Positions 1 to 7,110 of a stretch of DNA of 35,895 bases are shown here, piece by piece. The notes under the pieces were generated by a model. That model was not told the DNA's origin. It searched no databases and was given only the letters and a program-made list of their open reading frames with translations. Numbering within the stretch: position 1 is the first letter of the stretch; every line of letters starts with the position of its first letter. The position numbers and the translations under genes are program-made. The DNA comes from Clostridia bacterium (lineage in GTDB: Bacteria; Bacillota; Clostridia; Christensenellales; Aristaeellaceae), in contig JAFPWH010000003.1 in assembly GCA_017395065.1 (NCBI GenBank), positions 1 to 35,895 on the forward strand, given 5' to 3'.

Positions 1-717
1 GAAGAAATAGACTTCCGCAATTATCTGCTCTATCTCATTAACCGGGGAAACTTGACTACCGCCACCATCAATTCCTACAATGCCGCAATTCGTTTCTTTC
101 TGCAGGTGATTCTCGAAAAAGATGTCAATTATCGCCGTACTGCTCGACTTCGCAAAGAATACAAACTTCCGCCTGTCTGGAGCATCGAAGAAGTAACAAA
201 ATTTCTCAGCGTTATTGACAACATCAGGGATCGCGCCATATTTATCAACATTTATGGTTCTGGATTACGAGTTTCCGAAATCAGCACCCTCAAGGTTCAG
301 GATATTGACAGCAAGAACATGCGACTCCTGATCCGGCAGTCCAAAGGACGAAAGGACCGTTACACAATTCTGTCTCAGAGTGGGTTAGACGCATTGCGTG
401 ATTACTGGAGACGATACAGACCTGCTTCTCCGGAAGGATATCTGTTTCCGGGAACTACCAAGGAAGGCCATCTGGGCAAATCCGGGATTGAAATTGCTTT
501 TCGAAAATACTTGAGTCGAACCGATATTAAGACCCCTGGCACAGTCCACACACTTCGACATTGTTTTGCTACTCATGCCCTGGAAGCCGGTACTGATATT
601 CTCTATATCAAAGAACTCTTAGGGCATTCATGCTTTGAAACGACAAACGTTTACCTCCATATCGCAAGCACGAAAGTTTTCAAAACCAGCAGCCCTGCTG
701 ACAGCCTGATTCTGTAA
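1..717 (+). CDS. Tyrosine recombinase/integrase, 5' end cut by window edge
   Basis: The reading frame is open from base 1, so the gene starts before the window; the first usable internal start would be TTG at 52. The visible 238 residues show the end of a SAM-like N-terminal core-binding domain, then a tyrosine recombinase catalytic domain. The catalytic set is visible: Arg in GSGLRVSE, a Lys in SKGRKDR, HTLRH (His-x-x-Arg), LLGHS (His), and the nucleophile Tyr in TTNVYLHI. Such enzymes cut and rejoin DNA through a 3'-phosphotyrosine intermediate. The stop lies 13 bp before the IS91-type transposase, and an AAGGAAGGTG ribosome site overlaps the end, so the two are probably co-transcribed. IS91-family elements with an integrase-like gene are known. 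It could alternatively be the integrase of a separate island. The family call is firm; the substrate is unknown. Confidence 0.9.
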   Translation, partial: EEIDFRNYLLYLINRGNLTTATINSYNAAIRFFLQVILEKDVNYRRTARLRKEYKLPPVWSIEEVTKFLSVIDNIRDRAIFINIYGSGLRVSEISTLKVQDIDSKNMRLLIRQSKGRKDRYTILSQSGLDALRDYWRRYRPASPEGYLFPGTTKEGHLGKSGIEIAFRKYLSRTDIKTPGTVHTLRHCFATHALEAGTDILYIKELLGHSCFETTNVYLHIASTKVFKTSSPADSLIL

Positions 718-730
718 GGAAGGTGTCAGC

Positions 731-1858
731 ATGCCAGAAGTACAGACTGTTTTTGCCGAATATGGTGATAAATACGAGGCAAGCCATCCGATGACCATCC
801 AACAGAGAAAAGCGCTCCACGCAATAAAGCTGTGTCGGACTTCTGCCATGGGCGGACATATGGATGAGTGCCCAGAATGCGGTTTTCAGCGTCCTTCATA
901 TAATTCTTGCCGGAATCGTCATTGTCCCAAATGTCAAACGCTATTGAAAGAACGCTGGATAGAAAACCAGAGCTTCGATCTGTTGAATATTCAGTATTTC
1001 CATGTCGTATTTACCGTTCCTGCAGAACTGGATCCTCTCTTCCTGTCAAATCAGGAAAAACTATACCGATTATTATTTTCCTGCGCAGCTGAAACACTGA
1101 CGCAACTGGCCTGGGACAAGAAATATCTTGGTGCGCAGATCGGCTGCATTGAGGTACTGCACACCTGGGGACAGAATCTTCATTTTCATCCGCATATTCA
1201 CTGTATTGTCCCCGGTGGCGGACTGAACAAGATCGGTCAGTGGGTTCCCTCCCGGAAGAAATTCTTTATCCCCGTCAAAGTGCTATCCCGGATGTTCCGT
1301 GGCAAGTTCCTGGCAGCACTGAAAACAATGGATCTCGATTTCTGCGGTAGCGCGAAACAGTATGAGGATCCCCGCGATTTCCTCAACCTGATAGATCGTT
1401 GTTACAACAAGGAATGGGTCGCATATTGCAAGCCGCCGTTTCGGGATTCATCCGGAGTAATCCATTATCTCGGACGATACACCCACCGCGTGGCCATTTC
1501 CAACAACCGAATCCTGAATGTCAGGAATGGACAGGTTACATTCAAATGGCGGGATTATGCCGATGGCAGAAAAGAAAAAATCATGACATTGTCTGCCATG
1601 GAATTTATCCGACGTTTTCTGCTTCATATCCTGCCCAAAGGGTTTATGAAGATCCGGCATTACGGATTGCTCGGAAACCGGAACAAAACGAAGAAGCTGA
1701 TACTCTGCAAGAGACTGACTAACACACCGATTCGGCTAAAGGAAAAGCTTCCCGCTCCGCAACTGCTGCAGAAACTGATTGGCCACGACATCACCACATG
1801 TCCTGTGTGCGGTACTCTGCTCCAACACGCCAGTCTTCCACCACCGCTTGTGTCCTAA
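731..1858 (+). CDS. IS91-family HUH (rolling-circle) transposase
   Basis: This 375-residue protein has the two-part IS91/ISCR transposase layout. An N-terminal zinc-binding domain (about residues 40-75) carries CPEC and CRNRHCPKC cysteine/histidine motifs. The Y2-type transposase domain follows, with the metal-binding HUH motif in LHFHPHIHC (about residues 152-160) and the conserved block YLGRYTHRVAISN, which includes the candidate catalytic tyrosine. Family members nick one strand at the element end and move by a rolling-circle-like route, without terminal inverted repeats. The length fits a complete copy. The ATG at 731 follows a purine-rich site at 716-724. The gene follows the recombinase by 13 bp. 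Element ends were not identified; the 3' end probably lies in 1859-2150. Confidence 0.93.
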   Translation: MPEVQTVFAEYGDKYEASHPMTIQQRKALHAIKLCRTSAMGGHMDECPECGFQRPSYNSCRNRHCPKCQTLLKERWIENQSFDLLNIQYFHVVFTVPAELDPLFLSNQEKLYRLLFSCAAETLTQLAWDKKYLGAQIGCIEVLHTWGQNLHFHPHIHCIVPGGGLNKIGQWVPSRKKFFIPVKVLSRMFRGKFLAALKTMDLDFCGSAKQYEDPRDFLNLIDRCYNKEWVAYCKPPFRDSSGVIHYLGRYTHRVAISNNRILNVRNGQVTFKWRDYADGRKEKIMTLSAMEFIRRFLLHILPKGFMKIRHYGLLGNRNKTKKLILCKRLTNTPIRLKEKLPAPQLLQKLIGHDITTCPVCGTLLQHASLPPPLVS

Positions 1859-2044
1859 CAGAATACTTCCAGTTCCATTGCCCGCTGGGGAGGGGGAAGC
1901 TATGCCTATTATACATGATTCCTATTATTCGTCACTGAAAATTCTTTACTTCTGTTATCCAAATTGGCTCCTTCTTTTTGCTTTCAGGGTATCGTGACTT
2001 TTACTCTCCCCATACTGGTCTCGTTGGCGGTTTAGTTCAATGGA

Positions 2045-2117
2045 AATTATACGCACTGCGGCAGAATGCAGTAGGTTTCGTGCCTGCTGCTTTTCTTCTG
2101 CCGCACTGCGTATAATT
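2045..2117. repeat. Long imperfect inverted repeat downstream of the IS91 transposase
   Basis: Arms at 2045-2066 and 2096-2117 are complementary at 21 of 22 positions (AATTATACGC...), with a 29-base loop that itself holds a partly matching GCAG/CTGC pair. GTTC at 2036 and GAAC at 2133 flank it symmetrically. It may be part of the IS91 terminus, where family members have hairpins, or a small independent palindromic element. No gene is visible between 1859 and 2190. Confidence 0.7.
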
Positions 2118-2153
2118 CGCTACTCATTTGTCGAACTTACTCTAAATTAGCAA

Positions 2154-2185
2154 AGACCGCTTACATCGTGTAGGCGGTCTCTTTT
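2154..2185 (+). terminator. Rho-independent terminator
   Basis: The stem AGACCGCTTAC / GTAGGCGGTCT has one G-U pair and is followed by CTTTT. It would end transcription coming from the recombinase and transposase. Confidence 0.7.
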
Positions 2186-2190
2186 CGTAT

Positions 2191-2340
2191 TCAGATATAT
2201 TTGATTTTGAGCTTTCTTTTCTTGGTTGAAAGCACCTTGCAGAGAACATCGTCAACTCCGTCGGTGTATCTGCCTTGTGAAATCAGACTGTTCTTTAAGC
2301 GGATAAGTGTTTGTATTAGCCAAGGATGAGCCATCAGAAA
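2191..2340 (-). pseudogene. Possible 3' remnant of an unidentified minus-strand gene
   Basis: Read on the minus strand, the last 45-50 codons before a TGA at 2191-2193 give a protein-like, lysine-rich C-terminus (GRYTDGVDDVLCK, then KKRKLKIKYI). The frame runs into the start of the plus-strand surface-protein fragment, and no upstream part is present. I do not recognise the family. It may be the tail of a gene broken by insertion, or chance. Confidence 0.25.
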
Positions 2341-3761
2341 GTTATACATGGGAAACCGCAATGTTTTTCGAGGATGTGCTGCTCGATTCAGATATTTATG
2401 ATGGAAGCTGGCCTGAAGCATATCTGTCAGTACTGAGAGCAAAAGGAACCAACATACGCAATTATCAGAGTCAGATAGATGAAATATTGCCTTATCTTGC
2501 CGGACAGCCTTTATATATACTTTTCCAGGATATAAATGGGGATGAAACTCCCGAAATGCTCCTGATCAGCGATACCTGGGCCGAACCTGGCATGAGAGGC
2601 TATTGTGACTTCTATGTCTATTCACATGATGGTTCGCATGCAAAATGTGTTCTAAGCATTCCGGAAGTATATAAAGAAGTGGAAGCGGGGGCATCCTATT
2701 CAATTTTCATAGATGGCACTGATTCCGGCACTTTCGTAGTTCAATACTACGATGGCTGGGGCATATGGCAAGTCAGGTATGATTCGGCAGACAATTTCCA
2801 GAGACTGGATACCCTGAGAGGAGTTTATTACAAAGCCTCTGATGAAGACGAACAGGATACATATTACCTTAACGGAAATCAGATTTCGTATCAGGAATTC
2901 CAAACTCGCTGGATTTCTAGTAATTCTGACACAGTAACCTTACTGGGAAGTACAGCCTACAGTCCCGCGGCGTCCGGTATGAAATATGATGCCGCAATCC
3001 AGCATCTTTCATCCCTATTGTCCGTGAATGAAGGAACTGATCAAGGCAACACACCTTCGTCGGATATGGTGGATTTCGGCGTTGCCAATGAAGATGTCCT
3101 TTTCGTCTCTGAAGGATATTATTATGTGGACAATTACAACACTGAGGATTACTACTCCTTTATCCCCGTAGATGTATTCAGCAATAAAGAAACATACAGG
3201 GCAAATGATCCTATTAAGTTTAGCGCCGATATTCTCGGTGGTACGCCGCCGTTCACCGTCACCTGGTCTGTTGAAGAATCTCAGACAAGAGACGGCCCGA
3301 CACCGCTTGATCATTACATGGAATCCCATGAAGATTATTCATCTTCCATCTCTTATACGACAAACTGTCGTCACGTCGAATATGATTATACTCCACCTGT
3401 CGAAAGTACAACGTTGTTTGGGTGTTTTAGTGTAACTGATTCACGGGGCATATCCAGTTACTCACCCAACGAGAATCTGGCCGCTGTTGATACGCTTGCG
3501 GAATGGAATGAGCTGTATCCGCAGGTTGGGCGCCCTGAAGATGAAAGCTTTCCTTTTGCAGCCAGAACCAATAAGAAAAATGTCAATGTCAGGAATGGCA
3601 TCGGAAAGGAACAGGATAAATTAACAACTTTTTCCTCGGCAGGTACATTGGTAAAAGTAATCGGCAAAGGCTATGACTCAACGGGGGAGAAATGGTATAT
3701 TGTTCGATTCGGCATTGATCAGATCGGGTGTATCCGCAGCGATTTTCTTACATTCGAATAA
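2307..3761 (+). CDS. Surface/exported protein with Ig-like and SH3 regions, probably 5'-truncated
   Basis: The open frame begins at GTG 2307, directly after an in-frame TAA. There is no convincing ribosome site and no signal peptide; ATG 2361 is an alternative start. The frame encodes up to 484 residues. Near residues 70-85 is a DINGDETPEMLLI segment typical of calcium-type or repeat motifs in Firmicutes extracellular proteins. Around residues 290-390 lies an Ig-like or PKD-like region (GGTPPFTVTWSV ... FSVTDSRG). The last ~65 residues (NVNVRNGIG ... GCIRSDFLTF) look like a bacterial SH3 domain, a cell-wall-binding module. Such proteins normally carry an export signal, so the N-terminus was probably lost at the junction near 2.3 kb. 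Codon use is less GC-rich than genes beyond 7 kb. No specific function can be assigned. Confidence 0.65.
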   Translation: MFVLAKDEPSESYTWETAMFFEDVLLDSDIYDGSWPEAYLSVLRAKGTNIRNYQSQIDEILPYLAGQPLYILFQDINGDETPEMLLISDTWAEPGMRGYCDFYVYSHDGSHAKCVLSIPEVYKEVEAGASYSIFIDGTDSGTFVVQYYDGWGIWQVRYDSADNFQRLDTLRGVYYKASDEDEQDTYYLNGNQISYQEFQTRWISSNSDTVTLLGSTAYSPAASGMKYDAAIQHLSSLLSVNEGTDQGNTPSSDMVDFGVANEDVLFVSEGYYYVDNYNTEDYYSFIPVDVFSNKETYRANDPIKFSADILGGTPPFTVTWSVEESQTRDGPTPLDHYMESHEDYSSSISYTTNCRHVEYDYTPPVESTTLFGCFSVTDSRGISSYSPNENLAAVDTLAEWNELYPQVGRPEDESFPFAARTNKKNVNVRNGIGKEQDKLTTFSSAGTLVKVIGKGYDSTGEKWYIVRFGIDQIGCIRSDFLTFE

Positions 3762-3815
3762 AAATGTGTTTTAATGAAGGTGGAGTTCCAAATCAATTTT
3801 GTGGGAGAAAAAAAG

Positions 3816-3911
3816 ATGAATTCGTCATTAAAAGACTATCAGGGAAGTTCAATTCCTCCGTTACCAAATAGATTCTACAGTGTTAAAACCTTCCTGCAAA
3901 ACCATGATTAA
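3816..3911 (+). CDS. Possible 31-residue small ORF
   Basis: ATG at 3816 is preceded by GGGAG about nine bases upstream and opens a 31-codon frame ending in TAA at 3909. The peptide (MNSSLKDYQG ... FLQNHD) has no signal peptide, membrane segment or recognised motif. The ribosome site is the only support. It may be the start of a lost gene or chance. Confidence 0.2.
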   Translation: MNSSLKDYQGSSIPPLPNRFYSVKTFLQNHD

Positions 3912-4183
3912 AGATTTGATTGCAGACCATTTGTAATTATAAGCGATGGATTATCTCTATCTAAGCCTTTATTTATGCGCTTTTGCTAAAAAAAGTGTAC
4001 GTTCAACAGTTGAGTCGCTCACCTTTCGTTAGATTTGCTAATCGCTTGCTAATTTTGGATTAGAAAAACGGGGGAAAACGAGGGTGAACAGAGGAAAACA
4101 GATTCCAATTGAATCGTCCGCCAGCGTTGAAAAAAAACGCATCCAGGCAAATGCAGGAAAACGCAGAAAAGTGTATAGTGTGA
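3912..4183. other. AT-rich stretch without a recognisable gene
   Basis: This lower-GC stretch holds short direct repeats (TTGCTAATCGCTTGCTAA around 4028-4046) and GGAAAAC-type repeats around 4070-4160. No plus- or minus-strand frame resembles a protein. It leads directly into the tRNA-Arg 3' fragment, so it is probably one end of an integrated element. Confidence 0.5.
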
Positions 4184-4227
4184 TCTCCTAAGCGAAAGGC
4201 CGTGGGTTCGAATCCCGCCAGGCGCGC
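4184..4227 (+). repeat. tRNA-Arg(CCU) 3'-half fragment, att-like repeat copy 1
   Basis: The 44 bases contain an anticodon loop CTCCTAA (anticodon CCT), a variable region, a T arm (GTGGG-TTCGAAT-CCCGC) and a 3' acceptor strand, but no 5' half of a tRNA precedes them. An almost identical copy (43 of 44) lies at 6819-6862. Integrases often use tRNA 3' ends as attachment sites and leave such a direct repeat. A minus-strand reading across it gives the well-known spurious peptide GGIRTHGLSLRR. Confidence 0.85.
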
Positions 4228-4229
4228 GC

Positions 4230-4262
4230 AGCCATGAAAACTCTTTGTCGGTTTTCATGGCT
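4230..4262 (+). terminator. Perfect hairpin after tRNA-Arg fragment copy 1
   Basis: AGCCATGAAAAC and GTTTTCATGGCT pair over 12 bp with a 9-base loop, two bases after the tRNA fragment. The tract after it (CAAATTATTT) is only moderately T-rich. It may be the old tRNA terminator or part of the element end. Confidence 0.55.
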
Positions 4263-4396
4263 CAAATTATTTACCGGAGGGTAATTTGCTATGGATTATC
4301 GAAAACCGGTTGAAAGGTTTGTGATCGCTGCTTCATCGAATCTTACGAAATGGGCAATCTTTATTCCCCGGCTTTCCGATATGAACAAATAACCTA

Positions 4397-4425
4397 TTGC
4401 ACTTTTTCCCCTGATACGTTATAAT
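4397..4425 (+). promoter_or_regulatory. Sigma-70 promoter for the small GG-motif protein
   Basis: TTGCAC, 17 bases, TATAAT. The transcript would start near 4432 and have a leader of about 135 bases before the ATG at 4569. Confidence 0.75.
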
Positions 4426-4568
4426 AAGGCCATCCGGCGGGAGATCGGCAGGCCCCGACAATTTTCCTCAGAAAACTTTCCGGATTCGCTGCCAGCGGGA
4501 CGGCCCGTTGCGTATACAGAAGTGAAACCCAACGACGACAGCCGCGCGGCGGCGGAAAGGACACGAAG

Positions 4569-4916
4569 ATGGAGAAGAATATTGAGCAGTACATGAGCGA
4601 GTTTCTGGCGAACCACGACCGGCAGGCCCTGAGCGACGACGCAGCGGAGCAGGTAGTCGGCGGCGAGCTGGCCGGCCTCTTTCTCAACGGCAAATTCGTT
4701 GACGAGGAAACAGTATATAACCTGTTCCTCAATATGGCGGATCTTTATGGATACGATATTGCCGCTAACGTGTTCTGCGAATCGACCGGGTTTAGTAAAG
4801 TTGAGATCAACAAAGCGCACAGGGGAGGCGCCAGCGATAAAGAAAACATGTATTGTCTTATCACCCAGTGCTTTACGACATTTAGCAAAATCGAGGGCGG
4901 CGGCAAGACCTTCTGA
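4569..4916 (+). CDS. Small protein with Gly-Gly leader-like motif, function unknown
   Basis: This 115-residue protein starts at ATG 4569 behind GGAAAGG with good spacing and a strong promoter. Residues 21-32 read LSDDAAEQVVGG. This resembles the end of Nif11-type and other double-glycine leader peptides of ribosomally made, modified peptides. The following 83 residues (ELAGLFLNGKFVDEE ...) contain three cysteines but look like a folded helical protein rather than a short core peptide. No modification enzyme, peptidase-transporter or immunity gene lies nearby, so a RiPP role is only a suggestion. A regulatory or toxin-type small protein is equally possible. It lies inside the island bounded by the tRNA-Arg repeats and is followed by its own terminator, so it is monocistronic. 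Confidence 0.7.
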   Translation: MEKNIEQYMSEFLANHDRQALSDDAAEQVVGGELAGLFLNGKFVDEETVYNLFLNMADLYGYDIAANVFCESTGFSKVEINKAHRGGASDKENMYCLITQCFTTFSKIEGGGKTF

Positions 4917-4966
4917 CCCCGCTTCCACCCCGCTGTATCCCACATCACCGCGTATCGCGTTTCCAT

Positions 4967-5003
4967 CCCCGGCAGAGCATCACAGCGCTCCGCCGGGGTT
5001 TTT
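4967..5003 (+). terminator. Rho-independent terminator after the small GG-motif gene
   Basis: A CCCCGGC-GAGC / GCTC-GCCGGGG stem with small bulges is followed directly by TTTTT. Confidence 0.85.
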
Positions 5004-5353
5004 CATGCCCGCCCGAAACCGCCCTTCCGGCAGCGTCCCTGTTTTCAACCGGCTTTCCGTGAAGAGCTGAAAAGTCCCCATCTTCTCTATTCATAGAGCA
5101 GCAACCATTCCAAAGCGTTGATTTGTTTGATTCCATTATAGGATGTCACAGGAACAAAATCCATGGTTATCAAGTATTTCGGATTGTGATGGATACCGTG
5201 AGTTTTTGTCAGATTTCCAATTGTCAGCGCCGTCAATAATCAACATCACAGCGAATTTTGACGGAAGACGATGCCAAAAAGGCAGACGGTCAGATTCCCG
5301 TCGGAAATCCGCTATTGCTTTTGCGAAGCTGCCGATTTCAATACATAGATTTT
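5004..5353. other. Intergenic stretch without a supported gene
   Basis: A 70-codon frame from 5143 (plus) and an 81-codon frame on the minus strand cross this region. Neither has a ribosome site or a recognisable motif. The stretch leads into the repeats in front of the DUF4143 ATPase. Confidence 0.5.
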
Positions 5354-5439
5354 GAACTTGAATTTTATTCCATATCAGCAAAAAATGAACTCAAATTTTA
5401 TTCCATTATCGCTTGACTGATACTTGAATTTTGTGCATA
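5354..5439 (+). repeat. Three direct repeats with exact 33-bp period over the ATPase promoter
   Basis: Copies begin at 5354, 5387 and 5420. Copies 1 and 2 share GAACTTGAATTTTATTCCAT with two mismatches in 20. Copy 3 keeps ACTTGAATTTT and lies between the -35 and -10 boxes. A 33-bp step is about three DNA helical turns, placing all copies on one face, as expected for a cooperatively bound operator. Confidence 0.8.
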
Positions 5440-5441
5440 AT
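5413..5441 (+). promoter_or_regulatory. Promoter of the first DUF4143 ATPase gene
   Basis: TTGACT, 17 bases, CATAAT. The third 33-bp repeat covers the spacer, so a repeat-binding protein would block RNA polymerase. Confidence 0.75.
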
Positions 5442-5470
5442 AGAGGTTGTGACGACCGGAGGTGATCTCG

Positions 5471-6802
5471 ATGCTCAAACGCAAAGTATACAGCGAACTT
5501 CTAAACTGGAAGGATCAGCGCCGCAGCGAACAGGTCAGAAAGTGTCTGCTGCTGAAAGGTGCCCGGCAGGTCGGCAAATCGTTCATCGTCGAAGAGTTTG
5601 GCAAAAAGGAATATGCTTCTTTCCTCAAAATCGATTTCTTTCTCCAGCCGAACATGAAGGGGATCTTTGAAGGGGAACTTACAGCGGATGAAATTCTGAA
5701 GAGAATGACAGCATATGTGAGGGATTTTGAGCTCATCCCCGGCAACACGCTGATTTTTCTGGATGAAATCCAGTGTTGCGGCAATGCCAGGACCGCGATT
5801 AAATACCTCGCCATGGATTTTCGTTTTGACGTCATCTCTTCCGGTTCCCTGCTTGGTTTGACATACGGTGAAGATGCCGACGAAGCTGTGGAGATTCCTG
5901 AATCTGTGCCGGTAGGATATGAGACGCAGATCACCATGCACTCACTTGACTTTGAGGAGTTTCTCTGGGCAGACGGATACGATTCGGCAGCCATTGACGC
6001 TCTGAAATCATACTACACCTCCGGCGAAACCATTCCTGCGGCCGTTCACGAAAAATACGAGAGCCTTTTCCGTGAATTCATCGTGGTCGGCGGTATGCCG
6101 GAAGTTGTAAACGATTATGTGCAGCATCATGATTTCAATCGGGTTGACAGGCTTCAGCAAGACATCCTGGCAGAGTATCGGGATGATATTGCAAAGCACG
6201 CAAAGGGCAGGGAAAAAGTGCTGGTGCGGATGTGCTACGATGCGATTCCCATTCAGCTGATGAAAGAACAGAAGAAATTCCAATACTCAACCGTCGAACG
6301 CGGTCAAACCAGAAAGAAGTATGGCGGAAGCGTTCAGTGGCTGAAGGATTCTGCTATGGTTCAGGTCTGCTATAATCTCAACGAACCCTATCTGCCCTTA
6401 AAAGCGAATGCCAACGGGGATCAATTCAAGCTCTACCTCAACGACACCGGTCTGCTTTGCTGCACCTATGGTTTTGAAACGAAACTTGCCGTTCTGAACG
6501 ACACCGTCACCGGAAATGCCCGCGGAGGTATCTATGAGAACGCCATCTCGGAATGCCTGATCAAAAGGGGGTATTCCCTGTATTACTGCAAGCCGGACAG
6601 TGTACACGAGATTGAATTCTTTATTGAACGCAGCGGAGCGGTCATTCCGATCGAGGTTAAGGCAGGAAATCGCTCAACTCCGTCCCTCAATCAATACATT
6701 GCGCGTTACAGACCTCCATTTGCTTATAAACTGACGAATACGCAAAACGGCCGGGTGGATGAAAAAATCACGCTCCCACACTACATGGTCATGTTTATTT
6801 GA
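5471..6802 (+). CDS. AAA_14/DUF4143 ATPase (paralogue 1)
   Basis: This 443-residue protein has the archaeal-type ATPase layout. An N-terminal AAA domain carries Walker A GARQVGKS (residues 30-37), Walker B LIFLDEIQ (about 95-102) and the sensor SSGSLLG. A middle winged-helix-like segment follows (YSTVERGQTRKKYGG...). The C-terminal DUF4143 domain has a PD-(D/E)XK nuclease-like signature, EIEFFIE then PIEVKAG. ATG 5471 is chosen because GGAGGTGA sits just upstream; the GTG at 5462 lies inside that ribosome site. The biological role of the family is not established; transfer-associated and regulatory roles are both plausible. The gene is alone in the tRNA-bounded island with its own promoter and 33-bp repeats. 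Two paralogues lie at 9485 and 33837. Confidence 0.9.
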   Translation: MLKRKVYSELLNWKDQRRSEQVRKCLLLKGARQVGKSFIVEEFGKKEYASFLKIDFFLQPNMKGIFEGELTADEILKRMTAYVRDFELIPGNTLIFLDEIQCCGNARTAIKYLAMDFRFDVISSGSLLGLTYGEDADEAVEIPESVPVGYETQITMHSLDFEEFLWADGYDSAAIDALKSYYTSGETIPAAVHEKYESLFREFIVVGGMPEVVNDYVQHHDFNRVDRLQQDILAEYRDDIAKHAKGREKVLVRMCYDAIPIQLMKEQKKFQYSTVERGQTRKKYGGSVQWLKDSAMVQVCYNLNEPYLPLKANANGDQFKLYLNDTGLLCCTYGFETKLAVLNDTVTGNARGGIYENAISECLIKRGYSLYYCKPDSVHEIEFFIERSGAVIPIEVKAGNRSTPSLNQYIARYRPPFAYKLTNTQNGRVDEKITLPHYMVMFI

Positions 6803-6818
6803 TTTATTTCACAGCAAT

Positions 6819-6862
6819 TCTCCTAAGCGAAAGGCCGTGGGTTCGATTCCCGCCAGGCGCGC
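6819..6862 (+). repeat. tRNA-Arg(CCU) 3'-half fragment, att-like repeat copy 2
   Basis: It matches copy 1 (4184-4227) at 43 of 44 bases, the single change being in the T loop (TTCGATT for TTCGAAT). It begins 16 bp after the ATPase stop codon and again lacks any tRNA 5' half. An intact tRNA-Arg gene would have to lie outside the window. Confidence 0.85.
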
Positions 6863-6890
6863 TTTTCCAAAACCCAAAGTTGACCGCAGA

Positions 6891-6919
6891 AACCGCCGGG
6901 CAGATCATGCCCGGCGGTT
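6891..6919 (+). terminator. Perfect 12-bp hairpin after tRNA-Arg fragment copy 2
   Basis: AACCGCCGGGCA and TGCCCGGCGGTT pair perfectly around GATCA, followed by CCTGTTTGCTTT. It is probably the terminator of the original tRNA gene and of the ATPase transcript. Confidence 0.65.
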
Positions 6920-7110
6920 CCTGTTTGCTTTCTGCCGGTTTTTCCGGAAACGATTGGGAAGCCTGCCGATGCTTTTGCCTCTCCCGCCGATAAAACGTCG
7001 GCTCTGCATACGGGTATCGGGGCCTCTTTTACCGTCCGTCGAAAATGTTGCCGGGCCCGGAAAACAAAGCGCGGGGCCGGTTCATCGCCGGCCCCGGTGT
7101 TTTTGTCCGA

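Noticed and set aside
4049-4258. 69-codon minus-strand frame with GGIRTHGLSLRR
   Set aside because: The peptide comes from translating the tRNA-Arg 3' fragment; this is a well-known annotation artefact.
5143-5355. 70-codon plus-strand frame before the first ATPase gene
   Set aside because: There is no ribosome site, no recognisable motif, and it ends within the 33-bp repeat region.
4184-6862. Intact tRNA-Arg genes
   Set aside because: Only the anticodon-loop-to-3' half is present in both copies; no D arm or 5' acceptor strand precedes either one.
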